Assembly (NCBI RefSeq): GCF_024055725.1
Contig: NZ_JAMXMX010000008.1
Location: forward strand, 62,001-126,000
DNA from: Actinoallomurus spadix
Lineage (GTDB): Bacteria; Actinomycetota; Actinomycetes; Streptosporangiales; Streptosporangiaceae
Direction: 5' to 3'
DNA length: 64,000 bases
In this document: positions 46,142 to 54,809 of the stretch, in pieces
How positions within the stretch are numbered: the stretch's first letter is position 1
How the letters are laid out: the number at the start of each line of letters is the position of its first letter
Translations under genes and position numbers: made by a program
Notes under the pieces: model-generated
What the model was told of the DNA's origin: nothing
Database searches by the model: none
What the model saw: the letters and a program-made list of their open reading frames with translations, nothing else

Positions 46142-46334
46142 GTAAGTGTCAGGCGCGCCTTGACTCGGTGTTGGCGCAAGTGCACCACGGACTCGATATG
46201 ATCGTTCAAATGATCTTCGATCAGGGAGTTCTCGGACTCTCTGATGGTGCCCCTGGGCTCCGTTGACCGCCCGGTCGTCGAACCGGCCGCCCCCAGGAAC
46301 GTGGCCGGAGGATCGGCCGAGCCGGGCAGGAGGA

Positions 46335-46366
46335 GGGCCGGTGACCCGCTGTCGGGTCACCGGCCC
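46335..46366. terminator. Strong hairpin upstream of the merR stop
   Basis: GGGCCGGTGACCC / GGGTCACCGGCCC, a perfect 13-bp stem with a 6-nt loop (GCTGTC), followed by TTCCC on the plus strand. It would end minus-strand transcription from merR and any plus-strand transcript started after 46141. Confidence 0.75.
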
Positions 46367-46469
46367 TTCCCGTCTCAGGCCAGGCGACGAGGATCAGGTC
46401 GAGCCGCCAAAACCGCCCCGGGACGGGATCGAGATCGCGAAGCGCACCTCTCCGACCGTACTCCGGCGG

Positions 46470-46838
46470 TCAGCCCTGCGCGGACGCGACGGTCTCGGCC
46501 GCCTCCAGGTATCGCAGGAGCGCGTCCCGGTTGTGGGTGAGGGCGTCGATGCGGGACTGCATGCGTTCCAGGGACTGCCGGAGGATGTCGCGCAGCTCCG
46601 GACAGCCGGTGAGCCGGGGCCTCTTGCCCTCGGCGCACGGCAGCAGCTCCCGGATGACGTCCGTTGACAGCCCTGCGTCGAGGAGCCCGCGGATCTGAGC
46701 GACGATCATGGGGGCGTCCTCGGCGTACTCGCGGTAGCCGTTCGGCAGCCGCTCCGGGACGAGCAGTCCCTGCTCCTCGTAGTAGCGCAGCAGTCTCGTA
46801 CTGACCGAGGTCCGTCGTGACAGCTCACCGATGCGCAT
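46470..46838 (-). CDS. MerR-family transcriptional regulator
   Basis: 122 residues; MRIGELSRRTSVSTRLLRYYEEQGLL is the MerR winged helix, followed by YREYAED and a long dimerisation helix (LRDILRQSLERMQSRIDALTHNR). Two Cys (PCAEGKR, GCPEL) could be redox or metal ligands but are not in the MerR or SoxR pattern. It is divergent from the aldo/keto reductase gene, with a perfect palindrome between them. Confidence 0.9.
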   Translation of the reverse strand: MRIGELSRRTSVSTRLLRYYEEQGLLVPERLPNGYREYAEDAPMIVAQIRGLLDAGLSTDVIRELLPCAEGKRPRLTGCPELRDILRQSLERMQSRIDALTHNRDALLRYLEAAETVASAQG

Positions 46839-46869
46839 GTGACTTACTCCACGATGGTTCGGCTGGACC

Positions 46870-46885
46870 TTCACATCGATGTGAA
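46870..46885. promoter_or_regulatory. MerR-type operator inside a long-spacer promoter
   Basis: TTCACATCGATGTGAA is a perfect 16-bp palindrome. It lies between a -35-like CTGGAC (46863-46868) and a -10-like TAGCGT (46890-46895), a 21-bp spacing as expected for MerR activation. The ATG of the reductase is only 7 nt after the -10. Confidence 0.75.
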
Positions 46886-46902
46886 ACCTTAGCGTCGGCG
46901 CC

Positions 46903-47871
46903 ATGCGATACACACGTCTCGGCCGTACCGGCCTGCAGGTCTCCCGGCTCGTGCTCGGCACGATGAACTTCGGTCCCGACACTCCGGAGGAGACCGCCCA
47001 CGCCATCATGGATCGCGCCCTCGACCTGGGGATCAACTTCTTCGACACCGCGAACATTTACGGCTGGCGGCTCGGTGAGGGCTGGACCGAGCAGATCATC
47101 GGGCGCTGGCTGGAGAAGAGCGGCCGGCGGGACGACGTCGTGCTCGCCACCAAGGTGTACGAGCCGATGGGCGAGGGGCCGAACACCCGCGGGCTGTCCG
47201 CCAGGCACATCCGGCGGCAGGTCGAGGACTCCCTGCGCCGGCTACGGACCGACCACCTCGATCTCTACCAGGCCCACCACGTCGATCGGAACACTCCGTG
47301 GGAGGAGTTCTGGCAGGCCATGGACGTTCTGGTCGCGCAGGGCAAGGTTCTCTACGTCGGTTCCTCGAACTTCGCCGGCTGGCACATCGCGCAGGCGAAC
47401 GAGGCGGCCGCGCGCCGGAGCTCCCTTGGCCTGGTCAGCGAGCAGTCGCTGTACAACCTCGCCGAGCGCACCGCCGAACTCGAGGTGCTTCCGGCCGCCC
47501 GCGACTACGGGCTCGGTTTCATCCCCTGGTCACCGCTGTACGGGGGCATCCTGGGCGGGATCCTCCGGAAGGACGGACCCGGCCGGTCGAGCGGCTCCGA
47601 CCTCACCGAGAAGCGCCTGGCAGCCGTCCGGCCCCGGGTGGTGGCGTACGAGGAGTTCTGCGACGGACTGGGCCGGCACCCGGCGGACGTGGCCCTGGCC
47701 TGGCTGCTGCACCAGGAGGGAGTCACCGGGCCGATCATCGGCCCTCGCACGCTCGACCATCTCGAGCGCGCGGTCGGCGCCTTGGACGTGCGTCTCGGCT
47801 CAAGCGAGCTGGACCGCCTCGACGAGATCTTCCCCGGGCCAGGCCCCGCCCCGGAGGCCTATGCCTGGTGA
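46903..47871 (+). CDS. Aldo/keto reductase
   Basis: 322-residue NADPH-dependent TIM-barrel oxidoreductase. Catalytic tetrad Asp48 (FFDTANIYG), Tyr53, Lys84 (ATKVYEP) and His125 (YQAHHVDR) is intact; the NADP-binding tail is GPIIGPRTLDHLERAVGA. It resembles the AKR11/AKR12-like general stress group. Promoter and operator indicate MerR control and a leaderless or nearly leaderless mRNA. Substrate unknown. Confidence 0.92.
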   Translation: MRYTRLGRTGLQVSRLVLGTMNFGPDTPEETAHAIMDRALDLGINFFDTANIYGWRLGEGWTEQIIGRWLEKSGRRDDVVLATKVYEPMGEGPNTRGLSARHIRRQVEDSLRRLRTDHLDLYQAHHVDRNTPWEEFWQAMDVLVAQGKVLYVGSSNFAGWHIAQANEAAARRSSLGLVSEQSLYNLAERTAELEVLPAARDYGLGFIPWSPLYGGILGGILRKDGPGRSSGSDLTEKRLAAVRPRVVAYEEFCDGLGRHPADVALAWLLHQEGVTGPIIGPRTLDHLERAVGALDVRLGSSELDRLDEIFPGPGPAPEAYAW

Positions 47872-47875
47872 CCGG

Positions 47876-48481
47876 CCGCCGGGTCGCCCGGACTCTCCGC
47901 CGGCTGGGCGGCGCCTACGCACGCCACTACGCGCAGCGCTTCCCCGGCGAGGTGGCCGGGTTGCTCCTGCTCGACCCCGCCACGAGGACTTCCTCGACCG
48001 CGCGCCCCGGCAGGTCCCCGAAATGCTGGAGCGGATGAAGAGCCGGGAGCTGCCGGAGCCGACCGAGGATCAGATCCAGCGCTCCCGTGACGCGCTCGCC
48101 GGGCACTTCGCGGCCTGGCCGGACGCCGTACGCGGGCCGCTCATCGAGTACCACCTCACCGCGTGGCGCACGGCGTGGAACGAGGACAAGAACCTCTACA
48201 CCGAAGTCGCCGCCGAGCTCCGGAACGCACCCGCCCCGCCCGACGTGCCGCTCATCGTGCTCACCGCCCTGGGCCACGACCCCACCCAGGCACACCTGTG
48301 GCCGGAGGACCTCCTGCGCGAGATCAACGCCATGAAGCGCACCGTCCACGCGGAGCTCGCCGCGTCGGTCCCCCGCGGTGAACAGCGGGTCCTCGACGAC
48401 GTCGGGCACGGCTGGATACACGAGGAACGCCCCGACGCCGTCCTCGGCGCCCTGACCGGGATCCTCCACGCGGCGAACTGA
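47876..48481 (+). pseudogene. Decayed alpha/beta-hydrolase gene (front half missing, one frameshift)
   Basis: Directly after the reductase stop, the first frame reads RRLGGAYARHYAQRFPGEVA then GLLLLDPA, which is the region just after the nucleophile elbow (GHSLGG) of alpha/beta hydrolases, but the GHS is gone. At about 47978-47982 one base is missing and the family sequence continues in another frame: HEDFLDRAPRQVPEML, then the Asp-region VPLIVLTALG and the His motif DVGHGWIH, ending at TGA 48479-48481. Without Ser and start codon it cannot be active. The catalytic His is kept. Confidence 0.75.
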
Positions 48482-48505
48482 CCGCCGGGGGCCACAGGCG
48501 CCGGA

Positions 48506-49306
48506 TCAGGCGTCGCGGCGGTGCAGGGTCCACACGCCGGCCAGCAGCGCGGCCACGGCCCAGACCGCGGTCACGGCCAGGCCGGCGGCCGGGCCGTAGG
48601 GGTGGGCGTCCGTTGCCATGAAGTGCTGCCCGGCGATGCTCGGGAGGGCGTCGGCGACGTGCCGGCCCGCACCGCCGGCGGCCCCGAGCAGGGCCGGCAC
48701 CACCATGAGGAGAAGGAAGACGCACGTCAGCGTGCCGACGGCGCTCCGGAGCACCGCGCCGGCGCCCAGCGTGAACGCCGCGACCACTGCGGTGTACACG
48801 CCGACGCGCAGGGCCGCGGCGGCCACTCCGGTCACCGGGAACGTCCCCCAGCGTCCCATCATCGGATCGGCCACCGCCGCGCCCGCCAGGGCGAGCGCGG
48901 TCCCGACCGCGAACATCACGGGAGCCAGCACGGTCACCTTGGCCAGCAGCATGCGGTGGCGTACCGGGGTCCACAGCAGCGTCGACCGGATCGATCCGGT
49001 GGAGTACTCCGAGGTGATCATCAGCATGGCGGGGGCGATGATCACGACCTGGACCAGGGTCACCGCCTCGATCGCCAGGTCCCCGGCGGACAGGACGCCG
49101 GGGTGCGGCCGGTCGGCGTGCGTGTTGTCGTAGACGTGGGAGACCGCGAGCTGCGCACAGGCCGCCGCCATGACCAGCCCCGCGCTCAGGAGACACCACC
49201 AGGTCGAGCGGACCGACCACAGCTTCGTCCACTCCGCGGCGATCGCGCCGCGGAGCCCGCCGCGCGCCCTCGTACGAGTCCGGTCGTCCGTCATCGTGAT
49301 CGTCAT
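48506..49306 (-). CDS. ABC-2-type transporter permease
   Basis: 266 residues, six helices, starting with an EWTKLWSVRSTWW motif typical of actinomycete ABC-2 permeases. A large first outer loop and conserved MLMITSEYSTGSIRSTL precede helix 3. It lies 3 nt after the ATPase gene and depends on it. As that ATPase is internally deleted, this permease may be orphaned unless another ATPase serves it. Substrate unknown. Confidence 0.85.
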   Translation of the reverse strand: MTITMTDDRTRTRARGGLRGAIAAEWTKLWSVRSTWWCLLSAGLVMAAACAQLAVSHVYDNTHADRPHPGVLSAGDLAIEAVTLVQVVIIAPAMLMITSEYSTGSIRSTLLWTPVRHRMLLAKVTVLAPVMFAVGTALALAGAAVADPMMGRWGTFPVTGVAAAALRVGVYTAVVAAFTLGAGAVLRSAVGTLTCVFLLLMVVPALLGAAGGAGRHVADALPSIAGQHFMATDAHPYGPAAGLAVTAVWAVAALLAGVWTLHRRDA

Positions 49307-49309
49307 CGT

Positions 49310-49921
49310 TCAGGCCCGCCCTTCCGGCACCGCCGCCGTCGTTCCGTACTCGACGCTGTCCGCGGTGAGCTCCATGTACGCCTGCTCCAGCGACGCCGTC
49401 CGCACTTCCAGGCCGTGCAGCGGCACCCCGAGCCGGTGGGCCAGGTCGCCGACCCGTTCGATCGACCCATCGCGGACGGCGAGTTCGTGATCGGACACCC
49501 GCTCCACCGCCGACCGCTCCACCGCGAGCGCGTCGGCCAGCGCGCGCAGCCGCCCCGCGTCGGGGCTGCGGACCACGACCCGGCTGCGCGCGCCGCCGCC
49601 GAGGACCTCCGCGATCGGGGCGTCGGCCAGCAGGCGTCCCCTCCCGATGACGATCAGCTGGTCGGCGGTGAGCTGCATCTCGCTCATCAGGTGGCTGGAG
49701 ACCAGGACCGCGCGCCCCTCGGCGGCCAGGGACCGCGCCAGCTCCCGTATCCACCGGACCCCGTCGGGGTCCAGGCCGAAGATCATGCGCATGGTGGTGG
49801 ACTTGCCGGCACCGTTCGGGCCCAGGAACCCGGTGACCCGCCCCGGCGCGATGTCCAACGACAGGTCCCGCACCGCCGTCGTGTCGCCGTACCGCTTGGT
49901 CAGCCCGCGAAGGGTGATCAT
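49310..49921 (-). pseudogene. ABC transporter ATPase with a large in-frame internal deletion
   Basis: 203 residues against about 300 for the family. The start MITLRGLTKRYGD and Walker A GPNGAGKST (34-42) are normal. At residues 49-52 the sequence jumps from the MIFGLD that should open the Q-loop region to the GLDPDGVRWIRELARSLAAEG that normally follows Walker B. The signature motif, Walker B and about 100 residues are gone. H-loop (VSSHLMSEM) and C-terminal domain follow normally. The join is at a repeated Gly-Leu-Asp. It cannot hydrolyse ATP. Confidence 0.8.
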
Positions 49922-50189
49922 CGCCTCTCCCCCGGTCGTTCTCGGTGGGTGAGAACTTAGGGACCGGCGGGCCGGTGCGGCATCGCACCATCGGCACCGC
50001 CGACCCCTCACTTTCGTCAGGCCCGGGTTCGGGGGACGAGCCGATCAGGGCTGGCGCCGAGGTCGCGAGATCCTCCTCGCGGCGGCGCGCGTAGCGCCGT
50101 CTCTTACCTCCGACGTAATCGACCCCGTTCCCCGGCACCGGCAGGATTCAAGGCGTCGGACCACGAAAGACTGATCAAGGAGCGATTCC

Positions 50190-51005
50190 ATGTTCTTCGA
50201 GACCACTGACGGAACCCGCCTGGCCTACGAGGACTACGGCCAGGGCCCTGCGATCGTCTTCGTCGCCAGCTGCATGCTGAGCACCGACATGTGGGAGTAC
50301 CAGGTCCCCTTCTTCGTCGAGCGGGGATACCGCTGCGTGGCGCTGGACCGGCGGGGCCACGGGCGCTCGGACCGGCCCTCCGGCGGATACGACCTGGACA
50401 CCACCGCCGACGACCTGGCCGCGCTGATCGAGCACCTCGACCTGCGGGACGTCACCCTCGTCGGCCACTCCATGGGAGGCGGCGAGGTCGCCCGCTACCT
50501 CGCCCGGCACGGCGAGGAGCGCGTCGCCCGCGCGGTGTTCATCTCCGCGATGCTGCCCTTCATGAAGCAGACGGCGGACAATCCGGCCGGCATCCCGGAG
50601 GCCCTCTTCGAGGCCACCCAGGCCAAGATTCGCGCCGACCGGCCGAAGTGGCTCGCCGACCAGGCCCAGGTCTTCTTCGCCACCCACCTCGGCCCGGCGG
50701 TGTCCCCCGCGCTCATCGCCTGGATGCTCCGGGAGTGCGAGGCCACCTCGCCGTGGGCGGTGCTGAAGTTCCAGGAGGCGCTGTTCCACGCCGACCATCG
50801 CGCGGGACTGCGCGAGATCACCATCCCCACGCTCGTCATCCACGGCGCGGCGGACTTCTCGGCGCCGGTGGACGTCACCGGCCGACGTACCGCCGAGATC
50901 ATCCCGGGCACCGTCTACAAGGAGTACCCGACCGCCGGGCACGGCATCTTCGTCAGCCACCAGGACGAACTCAACGCCGACCTGCTCGACTTCATCAAGG
51001 GCTGA
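50190..51005 (+). CDS. Alpha/beta hydrolase (non-haem chloroperoxidase-like)
   Basis: 271 residues; nucleophile Ser94 in GHSMGG, acid in IHGAADFSAP and His in AGHGIF. The RRGHGRSDRPSGGYD loop and overall length match bacterial perhydrolases/esterases often named chloroperoxidase. AAGGAGCG precedes the ATG. It diverges from the broken ABC operon and converges with the LysR gene. Substrate unknown. Confidence 0.88.
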   Translation: MFFETTDGTRLAYEDYGQGPAIVFVASCMLSTDMWEYQVPFFVERGYRCVALDRRGHGRSDRPSGGYDLDTTADDLAALIEHLDLRDVTLVGHSMGGGEVARYLARHGEERVARAVFISAMLPFMKQTADNPAGIPEALFEATQAKIRADRPKWLADQAQVFFATHLGPAVSPALIAWMLRECEATSPWAVLKFQEALFHADHRAGLREITIPTLVIHGAADFSAPVDVTGRRTAEIIPGTVYKEYPTAGHGIFVSHQDELNADLLDFIKG

Positions 51006-51014
51006 GACGCCGCG

Positions 51015-51962
51015 TCACCCTGGCGTGGCGCTCCGTGCCCCTCCCCGAGCGTTGGGCCCGATCCCCAGGTCCACGGCGGCGGCGCGGAGGGCGGCGACGG
51101 CCGCGCGGATGGCCGGGCGGCGGGCCGCCTCGGCGCGCCAGATGCCGTACACGTGCCGGGTCAGGGCCGGGCGCACCGGGACGATGCGGACACCGGGCGG
51201 AACGTCGCAGCGGCCCAGGCGCGGCAGGATCGCGCTGCCCAGTCCGGCCGCGACGAGGGCGAGCTGCGTGGCGTACTCGTCGGCGGTGTGGCTGACGCGC
51301 GGTTCCAGGCCTGCGCTGCGGAGCGTGTGCTCCAGCCAGTCACGGCAGATCGCGCCGACCGACTGGGCGATCCACGCCTCCCCGCGCAGGTCGGCCAGGT
51401 CGATGACCTCCCGGTCGGCGAGCGGGTGGCCGGCGGGGAGGGCGACGTCCGCGACGTCGTCGACCAGCGGCGCCTTGACGAGGCCGTCCGGGATGGCGAG
51501 CGGCACGTTGAACCAGTCCTGGACGATGCCCAGGTCGATCTCGCCGCGTACGGCGAGGGGCACGGTGGAGTGCGGTTCCTGTTCGCGCAGCGTGACCGTG
51601 AGGCGGGGATGCTCCTCGGCGAGCCGGCTGAGGGCACCGGGCATCAGGCCGCGCGCCGCGGTGGGGAACGCCGCGACGGCGAGCTCGCCGACGGCGGCAC
51701 CCCGGTGGGCCTCCAGGTCGGATTCCGCCGCCTCGACCATGGCGAGGATGCGCTCGGCGTGTGCGGCGAGGAGGGCGGCGGCGTCGGTGAGGCGGACTCC
51801 CCGGCCGTTTCGCTCCAGGAGCTTCTGGCCGGTCTCCCGCTCCAGCTTGGCGACCTGCTGGGAGACGGCGGAGGTCGTGACGTGGAGGACCTCGGCCGCC
51901 GCGCTGACGGATCCGTAGGTGGCCACGGCGTTGAGGGCGCGAAGCCGCTCCAGGTCGAGCAT
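51015..51962 (-). CDS. LysR-family transcriptional regulator
   Basis: 315 residues; N-terminal helix-turn-helix (LERLRALNAVATYGSVSAAAEVLHVTTSAVSQQVAKLE) and a LysR substrate domain from about residue 90. It is divergent from the EamA-led operon; the 58-bp shared region contains the palindrome CCTTAAGG (51983-51990), a candidate binding site. Effector unknown. Confidence 0.9.
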   Translation of the reverse strand: MLDLERLRALNAVATYGSVSAAAEVLHVTTSAVSQQVAKLERETGQKLLERNGRGVRLTDAAALLAAHAERILAMVEAAESDLEAHRGAAVGELAVAAFPTAARGLMPGALSRLAEEHPRLTVTLREQEPHSTVPLAVRGEIDLGIVQDWFNVPLAIPDGLVKAPLVDDVADVALPAGHPLADREVIDLADLRGEAWIAQSVGAICRDWLEHTLRSAGLEPRVSHTADEYATQLALVAAGLGSAILPRLGRCDVPPGVRIVPVRPALTRHVYGIWRAEAARRPAIRAAVAALRAAAVDLGIGPNARGGARSATPG

Positions 51963-52020
51963 GAAGGCATGCTACACGAACACCTTAAGGAACATTCGCT
52001 TGTCCTAAAGAGTGAGGGAC

Positions 52021-52944
52021 GTGACGATCAGAGTCATGAGACCTCGCGACATCGCGATCGCGGTGCTGATCGCCGCGATCTGGGGATTGAACTTCGTCAT
52101 CATCCATGTGGGCCTCGGCGCGCTGCCGCCGCTGCTGTTCGCGGCCCTGCGGTTCGTGGCGGCGGCGTTCCCGGCGGTCCTGTTCGTACGGCGGCCCGTG
52201 ATCCCCTGGCGGCGGATGGCGCTCGTCGGACTGCCGCTCGGGGTCGGGCAGTTCGGCCTGCTGTTCATCGCCATGCACCTGGGGATGCCGGCCGGGCTGT
52301 CGTCGCTCGTGCTGCAGACCCAGGCGCTGTTCACCGCCGCCTTCGCCGTGCCGATGCTCGGTGAGCGCATGCGCCGGGCGCAGGCGGCGGGCATGCTCGT
52401 GGCCTTCACCGGAATCGCGGTGATCGCCGCGTCGCTGGGCCAGGGCGGACCGATGTCGGCGTTCGTGCTGTGCCTCGGCGCGGCGGGCATGTGGGGGCTG
52501 GCCAACATCGGCATGCGGAAGGCGCAGCCGCCGGACATGTTCGGCTTCATGGTCTGGGTCAGCCTGGTCCCGCCGCTGCCGCTGCTCGCGCTCTCCCTGA
52601 TCTTTGAGGGGCCGCGGGCGGACCTGCACGCGCTGGCGCACCTCTCGGCCGGCGGCCTGGGCGCGCTCGCCTACATCGCGTACCTGTCGACCCTCGTCGG
52701 GTTCGGCCTGTGGGGATGGCTGCTGCGCCGGTACGACGCCGGTCAGGTCGCGATCTACTCGCTGCTGGTGCCGCTGTTCGGCGTCTCCTCGGCCGCGCTC
52801 CTGCTCGGCGAGCGCGTCACGGTCCCCGACGTGGTCGCCGGCGTCCTCATCGTCGGCGGCGTCGCCCTCGGCGCCCTCCGCCGCCGTACGGTCCCCGTCC
52901 TCCCCCGCTCCGACGCCCCGGCCGCCGCACTCGCCGAGAGATGA
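52021..52944 (+). CDS. EamA-family transporter
   Basis: 307 residues, ten helices in two EamA repeats (MRPRDIAIAVLIAAIWGLNFV; IYSLLVPLFGVSSAALLLGE). It resembles the O-acetylserine/cysteine exporter type, but the substrate is not deducible. GTG 52021 has GAGGGA 2-7 nt upstream; GTG 52012 and ATG 52036 are alternatives. It is the first gene of an operon with the aldolase and oxidoreductase genes and is probably controlled by the divergent LysR. Confidence 0.85.
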   Translation: MTIRVMRPRDIAIAVLIAAIWGLNFVIIHVGLGALPPLLFAALRFVAAAFPAVLFVRRPVIPWRRMALVGLPLGVGQFGLLFIAMHLGMPAGLSSLVLQTQALFTAAFAVPMLGERMRRAQAAGMLVAFTGIAVIAASLGQGGPMSAFVLCLGAAGMWGLANIGMRKAQPPDMFGFMVWVSLVPPLPLLALSLIFEGPRADLHALAHLSAGGLGALAYIAYLSTLVGFGLWGWLLRRYDAGQVAIYSLLVPLFGVSSAALLLGERVTVPDVVAGVLIVGGVALGALRRRTVPVLPRSDAPAAALAER

Positions 52945-53819
52945 CCTCCATGCCGCACGGGATCCACGTTCCGCTCGTCACGCCCTTCGGGCCGGACGGC
53001 GCCCTCGACGTCCCCTCCCTCGAACGTCTCGCCCACCACGTCCTCGCCGAGGGCGCGGCCGGGCTGGTCGTGCTCGCCACCACGGGCGAGGCCCCGCTGC
53101 TCACCGGCGACGAACGGCGTACGGTCGTCGCGACCTGCCGGAAGATCAGTGAGGCGTACGGAACGCCGCTCACCGTCGGCGTGGGGACGATCGGCACCGA
53201 CGAGTCCGTCCGACAGGCGATCGACCGCGCCGCCGACGCGGACCTGCTCCTCGCCGTCGTGCCGTACTACCTCCGCCCCACCGACGAGGGCGTCCTGGAC
53301 CACTTCGCGGCGATCGGCACGGCGGCCGGGGTACCGCTGATCGTCTACAACGTCCCGTACCGCACGGGGAAGACCCTCCGCGCCGAGACGCTCCTCGACC
53401 TGCTCGCCGCCCCGTACGTCGCCGGAATCAAGCACTGCGCGGGCGCGATCGACGCGGACACCCTGACCCTGCTCGCCGAGGGCCGGGGCGTGCTCGGCGG
53501 GGACGACGCGTTCCTGTACCCGCTGCTGCAGCTCGGCGCCACCGGCGGCATCACCGCCTCGGCGAACGTCGCCCCGGCCGCCTTCGCCGCCATGGCCGAC
53601 GCCGTACGGGACGGGGACGCCACCCGCGCCCTCGATCTGCACAACGCGCTGCTGCCCCTGGTGAACGCCCTGTTCGCCGAGCCCTCCCCCAGCGTCATCA
53701 AGGCGGTGCTCGCCGAGCGCGGCCTGATCGCCGACGCCGCCGTACGGTCGCCGCTGCGGCCACCGACCGCCGCCTCGCTCACCACGGCGCTCGAACGGCT
53801 GCGAAAATCGGAATCATGA
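52941..53819 (+). CDS. DapA-family dihydrodipicolinate synthase/aldolase
   Basis: 292 residues, class I aldolase barrel. Schiff-base Lys164 (AGIKHCAG), Tyr136 (VYNVPYRTG) and the TTGE loop (48-51) are present. The usual housekeeping dapA is elsewhere in such genomes (beside dapB), so this copy may act on another 2-oxo acid (N-acetylneuraminate lyase-like enzymes share this fold). The ATG overlaps the transporter stop (ATGA), with another ATG three codons on. Confidence 0.85.
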   Translation: MTSMPHGIHVPLVTPFGPDGALDVPSLERLAHHVLAEGAAGLVVLATTGEAPLLTGDERRTVVATCRKISEAYGTPLTVGVGTIGTDESVRQAIDRAADADLLLAVVPYYLRPTDEGVLDHFAAIGTAAGVPLIVYNVPYRTGKTLRAETLLDLLAAPYVAGIKHCAGAIDADTLTLLAEGRGVLGGDDAFLYPLLQLGATGGITASANVAPAAFAAMADAVRDGDATRALDLHNALLPLVNALFAEPSPSVIKAVLAERGLIADAAVRSPLRPPTAASLTTALERLRKSES

Positions 53820-54739
53820 GGATCGGATTCGGCGCCCCGGTGTCGGGGGCATGGGCCACCCCACGGAACATCGGTCACTTCGCGGAGCGCGCGGAGGACC
53901 TCGGGTACGCCTCGCTGTGGACGTTCCACCGCCTGCTGACCCCGGCCGAGAAGGACGCCCTGGCCCCGGTGTACCGCAGCGTGCTGGACCCGCTGGTCAC
54001 GCTCGCGTACGCCGCCGCCCGCACGTCCCGGATCCGCCTCGGCGTCTCGCTGGTCAACTTCCCGTTCGTCACGCCCGTCTACCTCGCCAAGGAGGCCGCG
54101 ACCCTGGACGTGCTGTCCAACGGGCGCTTCGAGCTCGGCCTCGGCGCCGGCTGGCAGCGCGAGGAGTTCGTCGCCAGCGGCACGTCGGAGGAACGGCGCG
54201 GCGCGCGCGCCGAGGAGTTCGTCGCGGCGCTGCGCACGCTGTGGGAGGACGAGGTCAGCGAGTTCGCCGGTGAGTTCTACACGATCCCGCCGAGCCGTCA
54301 GGCCCCCAAACCGGTGCAGAAACCGCACCCGCCGGTGCTGCTCGGCGGCGTGGCCGAGGCCGCGCTGAAGCGCGCGGGCCGCATCGCGGAGGGGTGGCTC
54401 AGCCGCAGCGCCACCGACCTATCCCGCATCCACGAGCAGATCGCCACCGTCCGGCGGGCCGCCGAAGAGGCCGGCAAGGACCCCGACGCGGTCCGCGTCG
54501 TCGTCCGCGGCGTCGTACGCGTGGGCGAGGAGGCCACCTACGACGCCGGAAAGCGCCTGCGCCTGTCCGGTTCGTACGACCAGATCCGCGAGGACACCGC
54601 CTGGCTCGCCGAGCAGGGCGTCACCGAGCTGTTCTACGACCTCAACTGGGATCCCCTGGTCGGCAGCCCCGACGCCGAACCGAGCGCCGCCACCGCCCGC
54701 GCCGAGGAGATCCTGGAAGCCCTGGCCCCCGGCGCCTGA
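53816..54739 (+). CDS. LLM-class, probably F420-dependent oxidoreductase
   Basis: 307 residues of the luciferase-like barrel fold; LGVSLVNFPFVTPVYLAKEAATLDVLSNGRFELGLGAGW is the classic LLM core. The ATG overlaps the aldolase stop. Many actinomycete members use F420 rather than FMN; no sequence mark settles it here. With the transporter and aldolase it may form a small catabolic or detoxifying operon. Confidence 0.85.
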   Translation: MRIGFGAPVSGAWATPRNIGHFAERAEDLGYASLWTFHRLLTPAEKDALAPVYRSVLDPLVTLAYAAARTSRIRLGVSLVNFPFVTPVYLAKEAATLDVLSNGRFELGLGAGWQREEFVASGTSEERRGARAEEFVAALRTLWEDEVSEFAGEFYTIPPSRQAPKPVQKPHPPVLLGGVAEAALKRAGRIAEGWLSRSATDLSRIHEQIATVRRAAEEAGKDPDAVRVVVRGVVRVGEEATYDAGKRLRLSGSYDQIREDTAWLAEQGVTELFYDLNWDPLVGSPDAEPSAATARAEEILEALAPGA

Positions 54740-54749
54740 CGTCCCTGGC

Positions 54750-54789
54750 GCCGGGACTCTTCGCCGTGCCGACGACGAGGAGTCCCGGC
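54750..54789. terminator. Hairpin element, copy 1
   Basis: GCCGGGACTC / GAGTCCCGGC with the stem extended by TTCG / CGAG (one wobble), 11 nt after the operon stop. Nearly the same element recurs at 55381-55420 with matching base changes in both arms. Confidence 0.7.
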
Positions 54790-54809
54790 GGGAACGGGCC
54801 CGATGGCGG

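Noticed and set aside
51983-51990. CCTTAAGG as a firm LysR operator
   Set aside because: An 8-bp palindrome without the T-N11-A form; mentioned only as a candidate in the LysR entry.
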